In this document: positions 1-9,073 of the stretch, in pieces
Position numbering within the stretch: position 1 is the stretch's first letter
How the letters are laid out: each line of letters starts with the position of its first letter
Source: Komagataella phaffii GS115
Taxonomy: Eukaryota > Ascomycota > Pichiomycetes > Pichiales > Pichiaceae
DNA length: 64,000 nucleotides
Direction of reading: 5' to 3'
NCBI RefSeq assembly: GCF_000027005.1
Contig: NC_012965.1
Coordinates: forward strand, 1,661,001-1,725,000
Program-made: the position numbers and the translations under genes
The notes under the pieces: generated by a model
Seen by the model: only the letters and a program-made list of their open reading frames with translations
Told to the model about the DNA's origin: nothing
Database searches by the model: none

Positions 1-397
1 TACCCGGGATACAATCCGGGGAGCATGTTCGATATCAGACACGCGTCATCAACGGAGCCATCAATGTTTGATATCATGTCAATCGCATGCGTGATATTGC
101 CTTGCTTCCACTCATCATTTCTTTCGGTTTCAATCAAGCGCTCCCCGTGGTTACGCATATCAAAATTGACCATTATGAGAGGCAGAGACCTTCCATTGCA
201 ATTGGAGGAGTAAATCTCCAAGATTTGGAGTCCAATCTTCTCAATGTACTCCTTGTTCTGGCCCCTTCCGTGAAACAAATAGCACACGGCCACGCTGGGC
301 GGAGAACTTATGTCTGGGGAGGGCAATTGTCCAAGTCCATAAAGGTAGACCTTAACTCCCCCAATGGTTCTGGTTGTCCTATCTACAATTGGAGCCA
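1..397 (-). CDS. alpha/beta hydrolase, N-terminal part (runs off left edge)
   Basis: The minus strand is open from an ATG at 395-397 to the window edge (about 132 codons) with no stop, so only the N-terminus is present. The fragment reads as an alpha/beta hydrolase: a beta strand leading into LFHGRGQ (an oxyanion-hole-type HG motif, about residues 42-48), then the strand VNFDMRNHGER (about residues 81-91), as in the DxRNHG turn of serine-hydrolase-fold proteins. The nucleophile and the other catalytic residues lie beyond the edge. It is transcribed in the same direction as MAS1, with about 160 nt between the MAS1 stop and this start. I cannot name a substrate or an orthologue. The fold is fairly likely, but function is unknown. 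Confidence 0.7.
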
Positions 398-558
398 TTA
401 GTGGGAGAAAGGAGAAGTAACTGGATTAGTTTCGGTCTGGGGTAGAACCCTCGGCATACTAAGATTCCCTTTCCCCTGACCCAAACGCCCGGAAAGCCCC
501 GACATTCTCAACTCCGAGATCGTTAATAATTATAATTGTGATACTATATATAAATTGT

Positions 559-1950
559 CTATTTGGCAAGTTCCTTGGTCATGTATTTGTAAGAGGGCAG
601 CGTGTCCAGATGGCCTAAAGCAGCAACTGCTATGGGTTTATCATGTATTCTCCATCTGGCCCATTGAATGACATCGTCTTTTGTAATTCTGTTTACTTTA
701 TCGAAAACCTCCTCTGGGGATAGTCTTGTTCCGGTTGTAACGATCTGTCTTCCAATATCTTCTGCAATAGGTGTAGATCCGTCCAGTGATAACAGTAAAG
801 ACCCTTTCAGCTGATCCTTGGCCGTTTCAACTTCCTTGTCCGAAATGTGGCCATTCTTGAGTCTAGTCCATTCTTTGAGGACTTCATCGACAAGAGGTTT
901 CAGATCCGCATCTTTATCTGCGGTCAAATACATTCCCCACAGCCCAATATCTGAGTAGGAGGTTGAAAATGACATATACGAGTTGGCTAGCGGTTGTCCT
1001 TGTCCGTTTCCAGTCGATACAGCAACAGCTAGCGGAGAAGGGGAGTTAATACCAGTAGATCTTTCCCAGTTTCCGACAATAGCTTGGGCCACCAAAGCTG
1101 TGAAATAATCAATGGCATTCCAAGACACACCTTCAATGGAGATTGCCATATAAGTGTTGGGTAAGGAACGATCTTCAACTCTAGCTTCTCCGCCGTAGAA
1201 AATGGGCAAATCGCCTCTGGGAGACCCTAGCGGAACGGGTTCTTCACTCAAGGGGACATGACCAAAAGATTTTTGGGCTAATTTTACAAGCTCTTCGTGG
1301 TCAACAGCTCCTGCACCAACTAGCACCATTCGGTCACCTTTGTAGTTAGTCTTAATGTAGTTTTTCAAGTCTCCCTGGGTCAAACTTCTGATATTTTCTA
1401 AAGGTCCTAAAATAGTTCTCCCCAAAGGCTGCCCTTTGAAGGTTACTTCGTGTAATCTGTCAAAAACAACCTCATCGTACATCTTATCAACTTCTTCACT
1501 TTCTCTGAGGATGACAGGTCTTTCCTTTTCAATAGCTAACTTTTCTAGCTTTGATCTTGTAAGGATATCACTTAGGATATCTACTGCCCTTGGGATATCG
1601 TCTTTGACAGCTTTGGCGTAATAAACCGTGTTCTCTCTGGAGGTGTAAGCATTCAAGTGGGATCCACAGTCTTCCACTTCCAATTCCAGTTTCAATTGTG
1701 ATCTGTTGGACGTTCCCTTGAATGCCAAGTGTTCCAAGAAATGTGCTGTTCCACTCGTGGAGTCACTGACATCAGCCCTTGAACCAGCATCGATCCAAAC
1801 TCCAACCGTTGCCGTTTGAACGTTGGGGATGGACTCTGTTGCAACAGTGATACCGTTGGGGAGAGTGGAAGTTCTTGTAACAGGCACAAATGAGCTATTG
1901 AGCCTCTTCAGGCCAGTTCTAGTAACACCCCTTGCGATAGAACTCAACAT
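559..1950 (-). CDS. MAS1: mitochondrial processing peptidase beta subunit
   Basis: This encodes the catalytic beta subunit of the mitochondrial processing peptidase. With Mas2 it removes presequences from proteins imported into the matrix. The 463-residue protein matches the family length. The inverted zinc-binding motif HFLEH is at residues 70-74, followed by the glutamate-rich helix of M16 peptidases. The first ~20 residues (MLSSIARGVTRTGLKRLNSS) are basic, hydroxylated and free of acids, so they look like a mitochondrial targeting sequence. The ATG at 1948-1950 is the natural start. It is transcribed divergently from UBA1 across 387 nt. The call is very secure. Confidence 0.97.
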   Translation of the reverse strand: MLSSIARGVTRTGLKRLNSSFVPVTRTSTLPNGITVATESIPNVQTATVGVWIDAGSRADVSDSTSGTAHFLEHLAFKGTSNRSQLKLELEVEDCGSHLNAYTSRENTVYYAKAVKDDIPRAVDILSDILTRSKLEKLAIEKERPVILRESEEVDKMYDEVVFDRLHEVTFKGQPLGRTILGPLENIRSLTQGDLKNYIKTNYKGDRMVLVGAGAVDHEELVKLAQKSFGHVPLSEEPVPLGSPRGDLPIFYGGEARVEDRSLPNTYMAISIEGVSWNAIDYFTALVAQAIVGNWERSTGINSPSPLAVAVSTGNGQGQPLANSYMSFSTSYSDIGLWGMYLTADKDADLKPLVDEVLKEWTRLKNGHISDKEVETAKDQLKGSLLLSLDGSTPIAEDIGRQIVTTGTRLSPEEVFDKVNRITKDDVIQWARWRIHDKPIAVAALGHLDTLPSYKYMTKELAK

Positions 1951-2337
1951 GATCTGGTTATTAAAATGGTGATTAGTAAGATGATAGCCTGAGAGAAGAA
2001 AAAGATCGTAGAGAATGGTCTAGATAACCTATTCGCGAAAACGGTAATCTGGTTCTCGCAAACAGGCAGAAAACGCTTCCCTGATGCTGTTAGCCCATTG
2101 GCAAATAAAAAGGCTTCAGATCCCGTGAATCTGTATTCAAAAGCCTGCACTGTCACCTACGAACGAGTCTAACCGGTAAGGATAAGTTATCTCAATCCGT
2201 AAACGTAAATATATTCCGCCAATTTCTTGTTTTTAATAAAAGTTCCTTTGGTAGTGTTCTACCTAAATTAGTTAATCATTTCACCTTCCCATTGCCACCA
2301 CCTTTCCGTCTTAGTAACCCACATTCAAAGCAAAGGG
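1951..2337. promoter_or_regulatory. divergent MAS1/UBA1 promoter with a PACE-like element
   Basis: This 387-nt gap holds both 5' regions. At 2291-2299 ATTGCCACC is, on the minus strand, GGTGGCAAT, one base from the yeast proteasome-associated control element GGTGGCAAA bound by Rpn4. It lies 39 nt upstream of the UBA1 ATG, which fits ubiquitin-pathway control but could be chance. No other gene is visible here. Confidence 0.4.
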
Positions 2338-5300
2338 ATGAGTGTAAGTGTTCTTTCTCACAAAAAAATGGCAATTCGACACACTAACGAGGTTCAGGAA
2401 AACAAAATGCAAATTGATAAGCCCGAAGAGGGCAAAATTGATGAAGATTTGTACTCTCGTCAATTATATGTGCTAGGGAAAGAAGCCATGCTTAAGATGC
2501 AAAACTCCAACGTTTTGATCATTGGATTGAAAGGATTGGGTGTTGAGATTGCAAAGAATGTCGCTTTGGCAGGTGTCAAATCCCTGTCTCTGTACGATCC
2601 AGAGCCAGTGACCTTGCAAGACTTGTCCTCACAGTTCTTCCTTTCGGAGAAGGACATTGGTGAACAGAGAGCATTTGCGACTTCCAGTAAGCTTTCTGAA
2701 TTGAACCACTATGTGCCTATTTCTATCATCACAGAGCTATCAGAATCAAGTTTGAAGTCGTTTCAGGTGATTGTTACCACCGAGACATCCTTAGAGAAAC
2801 AAGTGCAGATCAATGAATTTACTCATGCCAACAATATCAAGTTTATTTCAGCAGCAACCAGGGGTTTATTTGGTCAAGCGTTTATCGACTTTGGAGACTC
2901 TTTTACCGTTCTTGACCAAACTGGAGAAGAACCAAAGCAAGGAATAGTATCTGATATCGAACCAGATGGAACCGTGACAATGCTAGATGACAGCCGTCAT
3001 GACTTGGAAGATGGAAGATACGTCAAGTTTTCGGAGGTACAAGGTATCGAGCGTCTTAATGATGGTCAATTGTTCAAGATCAAAGTCTTAGGTCCGTATG
3101 CTTTCAAAATTGACTTTGACAATTCTTGGGGAACATACGAAAAGGGTGGAATTTTTACAGAAGTCAAAGTTCCACAGACTGTCTCGTTCAAGAAGCTTTC
3201 TGATCAGTTGAATGATCCAGAGTATCTTTATTCTGATTTTGCAAAGCTAGACAGACCGCCACAATTGCATTTGGGATTCCAGGCTCTCCACCAATTCCAG
3301 AATGCTCATGAAGGTCAACTTCCAAAGCCACACCATGAAGAAGACGCTAACCAGCTTCTAAAACTTACTGAAAATCTAGCCGAACAGGTCCCATCTATCC
3401 TAGGAGAAGGCACAGAAGTTGACTCCAAACTGATCAAAGAGTTATCTTACCAAGCAAGAGGTGATTTGCCTGCAGTTAACGCCTTCTTTGGTGGACTGGT
3501 TGCCCAAGAGGTCTTGAAAGCCTGTTCAGGAAAGTTTAATCCAATTAAACAGTGGTTATACTACGACTCTCTGGAATCATTACCAGATTCTGATCGAACT
3601 GAGGAGACATGCGCTTCTATCAATTCAAGATATGACAATCAGATTGCCGTTTTTGGTCTCTCACATATTCAAAAGATTGCCAACTTGAAGGTGTTCTTGG
3701 TTGGTGCTGGTGCTATTGGGTGTGAAATGCTCAAAAACTGGGCAATGATGGGATTGGGTTCCGGTCCCAACGGAAAGATTGTCTTGACTGACAATGACTC
3801 CATTGAGAAATCGAATCTGAATAGACAGTTTCTTTTCAGACCAAAAGATGTTGGTCAAAACAAATCAGAAGTCGCAGCTAGAGCTGTTGTGGAGATGAAT
3901 CCTGATTTAGCTGGTAAAATTGAGGCAAAGGTTGACAAGGTTGGACCTGAAACAGAAAACATATTTGATAACAGTTTCTGGCAAGGGCTGGATGTGGTCA
4001 CTAATGCTTTAGACAATATTGAAGCAAGAGCATACGTTGATCGTCGTTGTGTCTTTTTCAAGAAGCCTCTATTAGAATCTGGAACTTTGGGTACCAAGGG
4101 AAATACTCAGGTTGTCATCCCTAGATTGACCGAGTCATACTCCTCCTCACAAGATCCTCCCGAAAAGTCTATTCCGCTTTGTACCTTGAGATCGTTTCCT
4201 AATAAGATTGATCATACAATTGCTTGGGCCAAATCTCTATTTCAGGGGTACTTTTCTGAAGCTCCAGAGAATGTCAACTTGTATTTATCACAACCCAACT
4301 ATGTTGAAAACATTTTGAAGCAAAGTGGTGATGCCAAGGGCACGTTAGAAACTATTTCCCAATATTTAAACGAGAGGCCTTACACCTTCGAAGACTGTAT
4401 CAAATGGGCAAGATTACAATTTGAGACCAAGTTCAACCACGAAATTCAGCAGTTGCTTTACAACTTTCCCAAAGACTCCGTAACCTCCACTGGTGCACCA
4501 TTTTGGTCTGGTCCAAAGCGTGCTCCCACACCATTGGAGTTTGATATTGACAATGAGGATCACTTCAACTTCGTCGTTGGCGGCGCAAACCTTTTGGCTT
4601 TTATATATGGTTTGAAGGGGGATCAGGGTGAGCCTGATAAGGCCCACTATAAGGCAGTTTTGGACACTTTGAAGATTGAGCCATTCAAGCCCAGAAGCGA
4701 TGTTAAGATACAGGCTGATGATAATGATCCAGATCCAAACGCTAATGGTAACGATCTGAACGACGATGTTATTCAGAAACTTTCAGACTCTCTACCACCA
4801 CCTTCTTCGTTGGCTGGTTATCGATTAACTCCTGCTGAATTTGAGAAGGATGACGACACTAATCATCACATTCAGTTCATTGCTGCTGCCTCCAACTGTA
4901 GGGCCTTGAACTACTCCATCGAGACTGCCGACAAGCAGAAGACTAAATTCATTGCAGGCCGAATTGTTCCAGCTATTGCCACAACTACAGCTCTGGTGAC
5001 TGGTTTGATTACTTTGGAGTTATACAAAGTTGTATTTGGAAAGGAGAAGATCGAGGATTACAAGAATGGATTTGTAAACCTTGCATTGCCATTCTTTGGT
5101 TTTTCAGAACCAATTGCATCTCCTCAATCCAAGTATAATGATAAATCTTTTGACCAAATCTGGGATAGGTTTGATATTGACAAAGACCTTACTCTACAAG
5201 AATTGCTAGACAAATTTGAGAAGGATGAAGGTCTAGCTATCAATATGTTATCCTATGGAGTATCTCTTCTGTATGCTTCTTTCCATCCACCGAAAAAGCT

Positions 5301-5457
5301 GAAGGATAGATTACCATTGAAGTTGACCGAGCTGATCAAGACTGTGTCTAAGAAGGCTATTCCCGCTCACGAGTCCAAGCTGATTTTCGAAATCTGTGCC
5401 GATGACAAAGAAGGTGAAGATGTTGAAGTTCCATACATCTGTTTGCACTTAGATTAA
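2338..5457 (+). CDS. UBA1: ubiquitin-activating enzyme E1
   Basis: This encodes the E1 enzyme, which adenylates ubiquitin and passes it to E2s as a thioester. The frame gives 1039 codons without splicing. Two ThiF-type repeats are visible: an inactive N-terminal one ([10 protein letters not shown]...) and the active adenylation half with GxGxxG ([14 protein letters not shown]) and the [17 protein letters not shown] stretch. The catalytic cysteine lies in [12 protein letters not shown] (codon at 4180-4182). The C-terminal ubiquitin-fold domain ends in [12 protein letters not shown] 54-nt intron (2344-2397) is likely. Its removal gives the start [14 protein letters not shown] and a 1021-residue protein, close to the usual length of about 1024. 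The intron is in frame and stop-free, so both forms are open. MOG1 follows in tandem 154 nt later. Confidence 0.97.
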   Translation: MSVSVLSHKKMAIRHTNEVQENKMQIDKPEEGKIDEDLYSRQLYVLGKEAMLKMQNSNVLIIGLKGLGVEIAKNVALAGVKSLSLYDPEPVTLQDLSSQFFLSEKDIGEQRAFATSSKLSELNHYVPISIITELSESSLKSFQVIVTTETSLEKQVQINEFTHANNIKFISAATRGLFGQAFIDFGDSFTVLDQTGEEPKQGIVSDIEPDGTVTMLDDSRHDLEDGRYVKFSEVQGIERLNDGQLFKIKVLGPYAFKIDFDNSWGTYEKGGIFTEVKVPQTVSFKKLSDQLNDPEYLYSDFAKLDRPPQLHLGFQALHQFQNAHEGQLPKPHHEEDANQLLKLTENLAEQVPSILGEGTEVDSKLIKELSYQARGDLPAVNAFFGGLVAQEVLKACSGKFNPIKQWLYYDSLESLPDSDRTEETCASINSRYDNQIAVFGLSHIQKIANLKVFLVGAGAIGCEMLKNWAMMGLGSGPNGKIVLTDNDSIEKSNLNRQFLFRPKDVGQNKSEVAARAVVEMNPDLAGKIEAKVDKVGPETENIFDNSFWQGLDVVTNALDNIEARAYVDRRCVFFKKPLLESGTLGTKGNTQVVIPRLTESYSSSQDPPEKSIPLCTLRSFPNKIDHTIAWAKSLFQGYFSEAPENVNLYLSQPNYVENILKQSGDAKGTLETISQYLNERPYTFEDCIKWARLQFETKFNHEIQQLLYNFPKDSVTSTGAPFWSGPKRAPTPLEFDIDNEDHFNFVVGGANLLAFIYGLKGDQGEPDKAHYKAVLDTLKIEPFKPRSDVKIQADDNDPDPNANGNDLNDDVIQKLSDSLPPPSSLAGYRLTPAEFEKDDDTNHHIQFIAAASNCRALNYSIETADKQKTKFIAGRIVPAIATTTALVTGLITLELYKVVFGKEKIEDYKNGFVNLALPFFGFSEPIASPQSKYNDKSFDQIWDRFDIDKDLTLQELLDKFEKDEGLAINMLSYGVSLLYASFHPPKKLKDRLPLKLTELIKTVSKKAIPAHESKLIFEICADDKEGEDVEVPYICLHLD
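2344..2397 (+). other. UBA1: predicted in-frame intron in UBA1
   Basis: The donor GTAAGT (2344-2349) directly follows ATG AGT. A branch-point-like CACTAAC is at 2382-2388, and CAG ends the intron at 2395-2397. The length is 54 nt, a multiple of three without a stop. The same grammar (GTAAGT, CTAAC box, branch point about 10 nt before AG) is seen in the OPI3 intron in this window, which must be spliced. Splicing would leave a first coding exon of only two codons. Transcript evidence is needed, but the sequence case is good. Confidence 0.72.
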
Positions 5458-5611
5458 CCAAACTTGTTATATTAAGTAAGCGATTTATGTTTATGTAATA
5501 CACGACTGTGTTTAAGCATCTCAAAATGTGGGTTGTGTGGTCTGAGACTCTCAACTAGGGGCAGTAAAGGTTCAAAATTCTCAGATCGTCAGCGCTTATC
5601 AATCTGCCGTT

Positions 5612-6214
5612 ATGGAATATTCACTAAGAAAACTTTACGGAGGAGCAATTACCATTCAATTGCCCACGACACTGCTGGATGCTTCCAAATTTAGGGAAGT
5701 TCCTGATAGCCAGGAGGTTTTCGTCAATGGGGGAACCAATACCACCAATTACCAAGAATTGAACAAAAACGACTCAATCATCATCGATTTGCTAGAGAGA
5801 GCCGAGGAAGATATTGATGTTGCATTGAAGACACATATTCAGGACATTTCGGAGGCCAACGGAGTAGGAGCCAACTGGTTTTTGGCTTTTTCAGAGACGG
5901 TCCCTGATGCCAAGAAAATAGCTATTGTCTTAGAAGAAGCTAAGAAATGGGGTAAGGATAGTAAAGGCGATGTCTTGGTCATGGTCATTGGACTTATAAG
6001 ATTGAAGGAAGTATCTACTGATGTTGTCATAACAGCCAATGTTCCAATTGGCGATGATGAGAAGGAGGTTGAAGGTTTGCATAAGCTCGTGGAACATAGA
6101 TACCACCATGCTGATGATGACAACTTGGCTTTTCAAAGGATCAAAATTGCGGAGGCCGTTGTTTTGAAGATACTTGAAACTTTTCATGTCGACAACTGGG
6201 GATTGTTTGGTTAA
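5612..6214 (+). CDS. MOG1: Mog1-type Ran-binding nuclear import factor
   Basis: Mog1 binds the Ran GTPase (Gsp1), promotes nucleotide release, and is needed for efficient nuclear protein import. The 200-residue product starts with LYGGAITIQLP followed by DASKFREVPDSQEVFVN, the hallmark N-terminal block of Mog1 that contacts Ran. It continues through the alpha/beta core (VIGLIRLKEVSTDVVITANVP) to a short C-terminal helix. The ATG at 5612 puts LYGGAIT at residue 8, shorter than the longer N-terminus of the baker's-yeast protein but complete for the fold. It sits in tandem behind UBA1. In S. cerevisiae MOG1 neighbours OPI3, which is also in this window. Confidence 0.95.
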   Translation: MEYSLRKLYGGAITIQLPTTLLDASKFREVPDSQEVFVNGGTNTTNYQELNKNDSIIIDLLERAEEDIDVALKTHIQDISEANGVGANWFLAFSETVPDAKKIAIVLEEAKKWGKDSKGDVLVMVIGLIRLKEVSTDVVITANVPIGDDEKEVEGLHKLVEHRYHHADDDNLAFQRIKIAEAVVLKILETFHVDNWGLFG

Positions 6215-7132
6215 TCTGGAAGGATTGCAATATGTTTGGAACGTATTGTCTCAGGGTTGGTTTAGTATATGTTGTAGTTTTGTAGTGAATTAAGTTTTTG
6301 GTTTACCTTTGAAGGTTGGCCCGATAGTTGGTAAAGTGTTTGGCTTGTTGTCAGTAGATTATACAATTGGAAAAGTTCTTGAAGGAGTAGTTTAGAGAAT
6401 CATTAACCACGTTTCTTGATAGAGGTAGAGTGGCTAGATATCCAGTATCTCTGATGAGCCTTCTAGAGACATGATCTGGACGCAAATAGGGATTTTCTGC
6501 TAATCTCTTCTCTATGCAAAGTAGTCTTCAAACAGTCAGCTGTAAATCCCTGATCTCTGGGGCTGGAATGGGATAAGTTAACAGTTCCTGAAAAACCTAA
6601 CTAGTTGGAGCTAGTGGTTATAACTTAAAGTTGAAGCTTCCAACGACAGAAAATGACATTAGTGAGTCATCTACATTGATTTCACACGAAATCCAGTTAG
6701 AACTCCCAGAAGTGCCTGGTGACGCAATTGGTCATGGTTACAACCCGTGATAACTAAGGTCTATCGCAAGATCAGACATGTTGAACACTCTTTGAACTTC
6801 CAAGGTAATGCGGACTTTCATTTTCCGGCCTGTCTAACTTATCCCGTAAGATGAGTCACAATAAATCGGATTCCAGGCCTTTTTAGAAAGAGCATGTTCC
6901 TAAAAAGGTGTGCCGTTAGATGACCTTCACTTCACAATCACCGTTCGATGTGCATACCGTTCGATTCCCTGTGATGGCGCTGATTACCCGATAGGGGTTT
7001 TTTTGTTGCGATGAGCAAGAAATCTGTCATATAACTGTGGCATTTTCATCACGGAATATTTCTTTTTCCAGAGCCCATCTCCATATAAAGAACGGTTCGA
7101 CTTCGGCATTCAAAACTAGTAAACACTGTATA
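6215..7132. other. intergenic region upstream of the flavin monooxygenase
   Basis: No convincing gene is visible in this 918-nt gap. It contains two TGAGTCA sites (6663-6669 and 6852-6858; Gcn4/AP-1-type bZIP consensus). It also has a 10-nt direct repeat ACCGTTCGAT at 6940-6949 and 6956-6965, 16 nt start to start. A T7 run at about 6999-7006 lies close to the start. These could be control sites of the oxidoreductase gene downstream, which is inferred from position only. Confidence 0.5.
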
Positions 7133-8518
7133 ATGAGGTTAGATAGACCGGTGAAAACAATTGCCATTATCGGAGGTGGACCTTCCGGTGCCATTGCCCT
7201 GAATACACTCCTGGAAGAGGGAGAGTTTGAAGAGATTGTCCTGTTCGAGAGAAGAGATCAGTTAGGGGGTATATGGAATCTCAACGATAGTAAATCTGAC
7301 TCTGCTCTTAATCTGACCGCTGAAGGTGTCAAAGATTATTCCCCTAACATACCCGTTTTTGAGAGTAATGAATTGATCAGAGAAGGACATGATTCGCCCC
7401 ATCAAAAGTTCTACGGAACTGCAGGTTACCCCGGTATGAGGACCAATGTTACTGAGGATTTAATGACCTTCTCCGATGATACAAAATGGCCGCGGTTGAT
7501 TCCGCCTGAAGAAGCTGGGTTTACAAATGCTGAAGCGGTTCATGCTTATCTATTGAAGTATTTTGAGAAAGTCAAGAGTAAGGCCAACTACAAGATCGAA
7601 TTGCAAACTAGTGTCGAAGAAGTCACCAAAGCTGGGGATAAATTCCAATTAGTACTCAAAAAAGATCTGTCAGATGGCAAAGAAAGATGGTATAAACAGC
7701 AATTCGATGCTGTGATCATAGCACCGGGAAACTTCAACGTTCCATTTATTCCAACCAAGTATCCTGGAATCCTTGACGTGAATAAAGATGTTTTGTTTCA
7801 TTCAAGATTCTATAAGAATAACAAGCAATTCACAAACAAGACTGTTCTTGTCGTCGGGTCAAGAGTTTCCGGTGTCGACATGGTCAAACTGATTTCACCC
7901 GTGGCAAAGGAGCTTTATATTTCACACAGATCCACCCCATCCACAATTAAGAGTCAGAATCTTTCTAACGTCTGGAAAAAGCCAGATATTTCAAAGGTTG
8001 AGCAGAGGGATGATGGCAAGGTAAGCGTTCAGTTCAAGGATGACACAGAAGTTGTTTTTGACTATATTGTGTTTGCCACGGGATATCAATTATCTTTCCC
8101 ATTCTTGAAGAAATTTGATCCTGATTTCACCACAGGAAATCGAATCAACAACTTATATCTGCACACATTTTATACACCAGATCCCCTCTTGATCTCGATT
8201 GGACTCTACGTATCGAGTTTATCGTACAGGGCATTTGAATATCAAGCTATAACAGCTGCTAGATTCTTGAGCGGGAAGGGTGAGCTTCCTTCCAAGGAGG
8301 AGCAACAAAAATGGTACAATGACAGAGTTGACCAATATGGAGACTCGAAAGACTTTTATTTCCTGAACTTTGATGAAAATTTAGATATTTTTGACGAACT
8401 CATTAATGTTGGGGGAGGTATAGAAGGGAAGAGGAGGTATTTCGTGCTTACCGAAGACCAACACAGGTCAAGGGAGGCTGCTCGCAGAAGATTAGAAGGA
8501 TTAGCTGATACCATTTAG
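7133..8518 (+). CDS. flavin-containing monooxygenase
   Basis: This is an FAD/NADPH monooxygenase-type protein of 461 residues. The first ATG is at 7133. The frame is open further upstream, but only from a GTG, and the extension shows no conservation signal. An FAD Rossmann motif is at residues 10-19 (IAIIGGGPSG). An FMO-type fingerprint appears near LFHSRFY, and the second dinucleotide site reads VLVVGSRVSGVD, where the middle glycine of GxGxxG is an arginine. The C-terminal ATG motif is FATGYQLSFPF. By family it would oxygenate soft nucleophiles or help keep thiol oxidation state in the cytosol or ER. The specific substrate is unknown. Confidence 0.85.
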   Translation: MRLDRPVKTIAIIGGGPSGAIALNTLLEEGEFEEIVLFERRDQLGGIWNLNDSKSDSALNLTAEGVKDYSPNIPVFESNELIREGHDSPHQKFYGTAGYPGMRTNVTEDLMTFSDDTKWPRLIPPEEAGFTNAEAVHAYLLKYFEKVKSKANYKIELQTSVEEVTKAGDKFQLVLKKDLSDGKERWYKQQFDAVIIAPGNFNVPFIPTKYPGILDVNKDVLFHSRFYKNNKQFTNKTVLVVGSRVSGVDMVKLISPVAKELYISHRSTPSTIKSQNLSNVWKKPDISKVEQRDDGKVSVQFKDDTEVVFDYIVFATGYQLSFPFLKKFDPDFTTGNRINNLYLHTFYTPDPLLISIGLYVSSLSYRAFEYQAITAARFLSGKGELPSKEEQQKWYNDRVDQYGDSKDFYFLNFDENLDIFDELINVGGGIEGKRRYFVLTEDQHRSREAARRRLEGLADTI

Positions 8519-8906
8519 GGGACATAACCGACAAAACTGCATATCACGTATATCCTATTGGCTGGATAGGCTAATCATAAACAGCTGAATTATCTCAAAA
8601 ATGGATCCATTAATATATTAATCATGGAATAATTATTAGTTATTAGCATTTATAGATTGCATTTATAAACATAACCATCGATTTTATATAATTTCAACTT
8701 TGGAACTTTAGAACATAGGAACTTCAAAGCTAGCGATTTATGTATATTACCTTTTCTGACGCTTTATAAATGTAATTGATAATTTCATCATACAACATAT
8801 TTTAGTAGTATCTACGATGAATTTGATCAAACCAGAAAACTTTAGTTGGACATTAACAATCACAGGTAGTGTATGGTATGCATATGTTTTAAAAAAAAGC
8901 GCATTT
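8519..8906. other. AT-rich intergenic region before the tRNA gene
   Basis: A very AT-rich 388-nt stretch separates the monooxygenase stop from tRNA-Thr. It contains many short A/T runs and the 3' end signals of the upstream gene. A 36-codon ATG frame starts at 8818 but runs into the tRNA, so I do not call it a gene. No LTR-like ends or target-site duplications are visible, although tRNA flanks often hold Ty-type insertions in yeasts. Confidence 0.5.
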
Positions 8907-8978
8907 GCCCTTTTGGCCAAGTGGTAAGGCGTCTCACTCGTAATGAGAAGACCGATGGTTCGATCCCGTCAAAGGGCA
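8907..8978 (+). tRNA. tRNA-Thr (anticodon CGT)
   Basis: The 72-nt cloverleaf folds completely. The acceptor stem GCCCTTT pairs perfectly with AAAGGGC, with A as discriminator. The D arm includes AAGTGGTAAGG. The anticodon stem is TCTCA/TGAGA with a 7-nt loop CTCGTAA, giving anticodon CGT, which reads the Thr codon ACG. The T stem is GATGG/CCGTC with the loop TTCGATC (B box GGTTCGATCCC). There is no intron and no encoded CCA, as expected for a nuclear eukaryotic tRNA. A Pol III T-run follows. Confidence 0.96.
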
Positions 8979-8986
8979 CAAATGAG

Positions 8987-8994
8987 TTTTTTTT
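8987..8994 (+). terminator. Pol III terminator of tRNA-Thr
   Basis: An uninterrupted run of eight T residues starts 9 nt after the tRNA 3' end, the standard RNA polymerase III stop signal. Confidence 0.85.
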
Positions 8995-9073
8995 ATTTTA
9001 GCGTTCTGTTGACTCAGTATGGCCCATCTACATGTTCTTCTCGCATTGTGTTATTATGTTCTATCTAAAGCAA

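Noticed and set aside
1..401. Plus-strand frames at the left edge (25-213, 87-401)
   Set aside because: The minus strand of the same DNA encodes a recognisable alpha/beta hydrolase start, so these are shadows.
6940..6970. GTTCGATTCC resembling a tRNA B box
   Set aside because: No acceptor stem, A box or T-run fits around it.
7037..7132. 32-residue N-terminal extension of the monooxygenase
   Set aside because: It begins with GTG. The first ATG at 7133 directly precedes the FAD motif at the usual spacing.
8818..8926. 36-codon ATG frame ending inside tRNA-Thr
   Set aside because: It overlaps a perfect tRNA gene, has no recognised family, and lies in very AT-rich DNA where short frames are expected.
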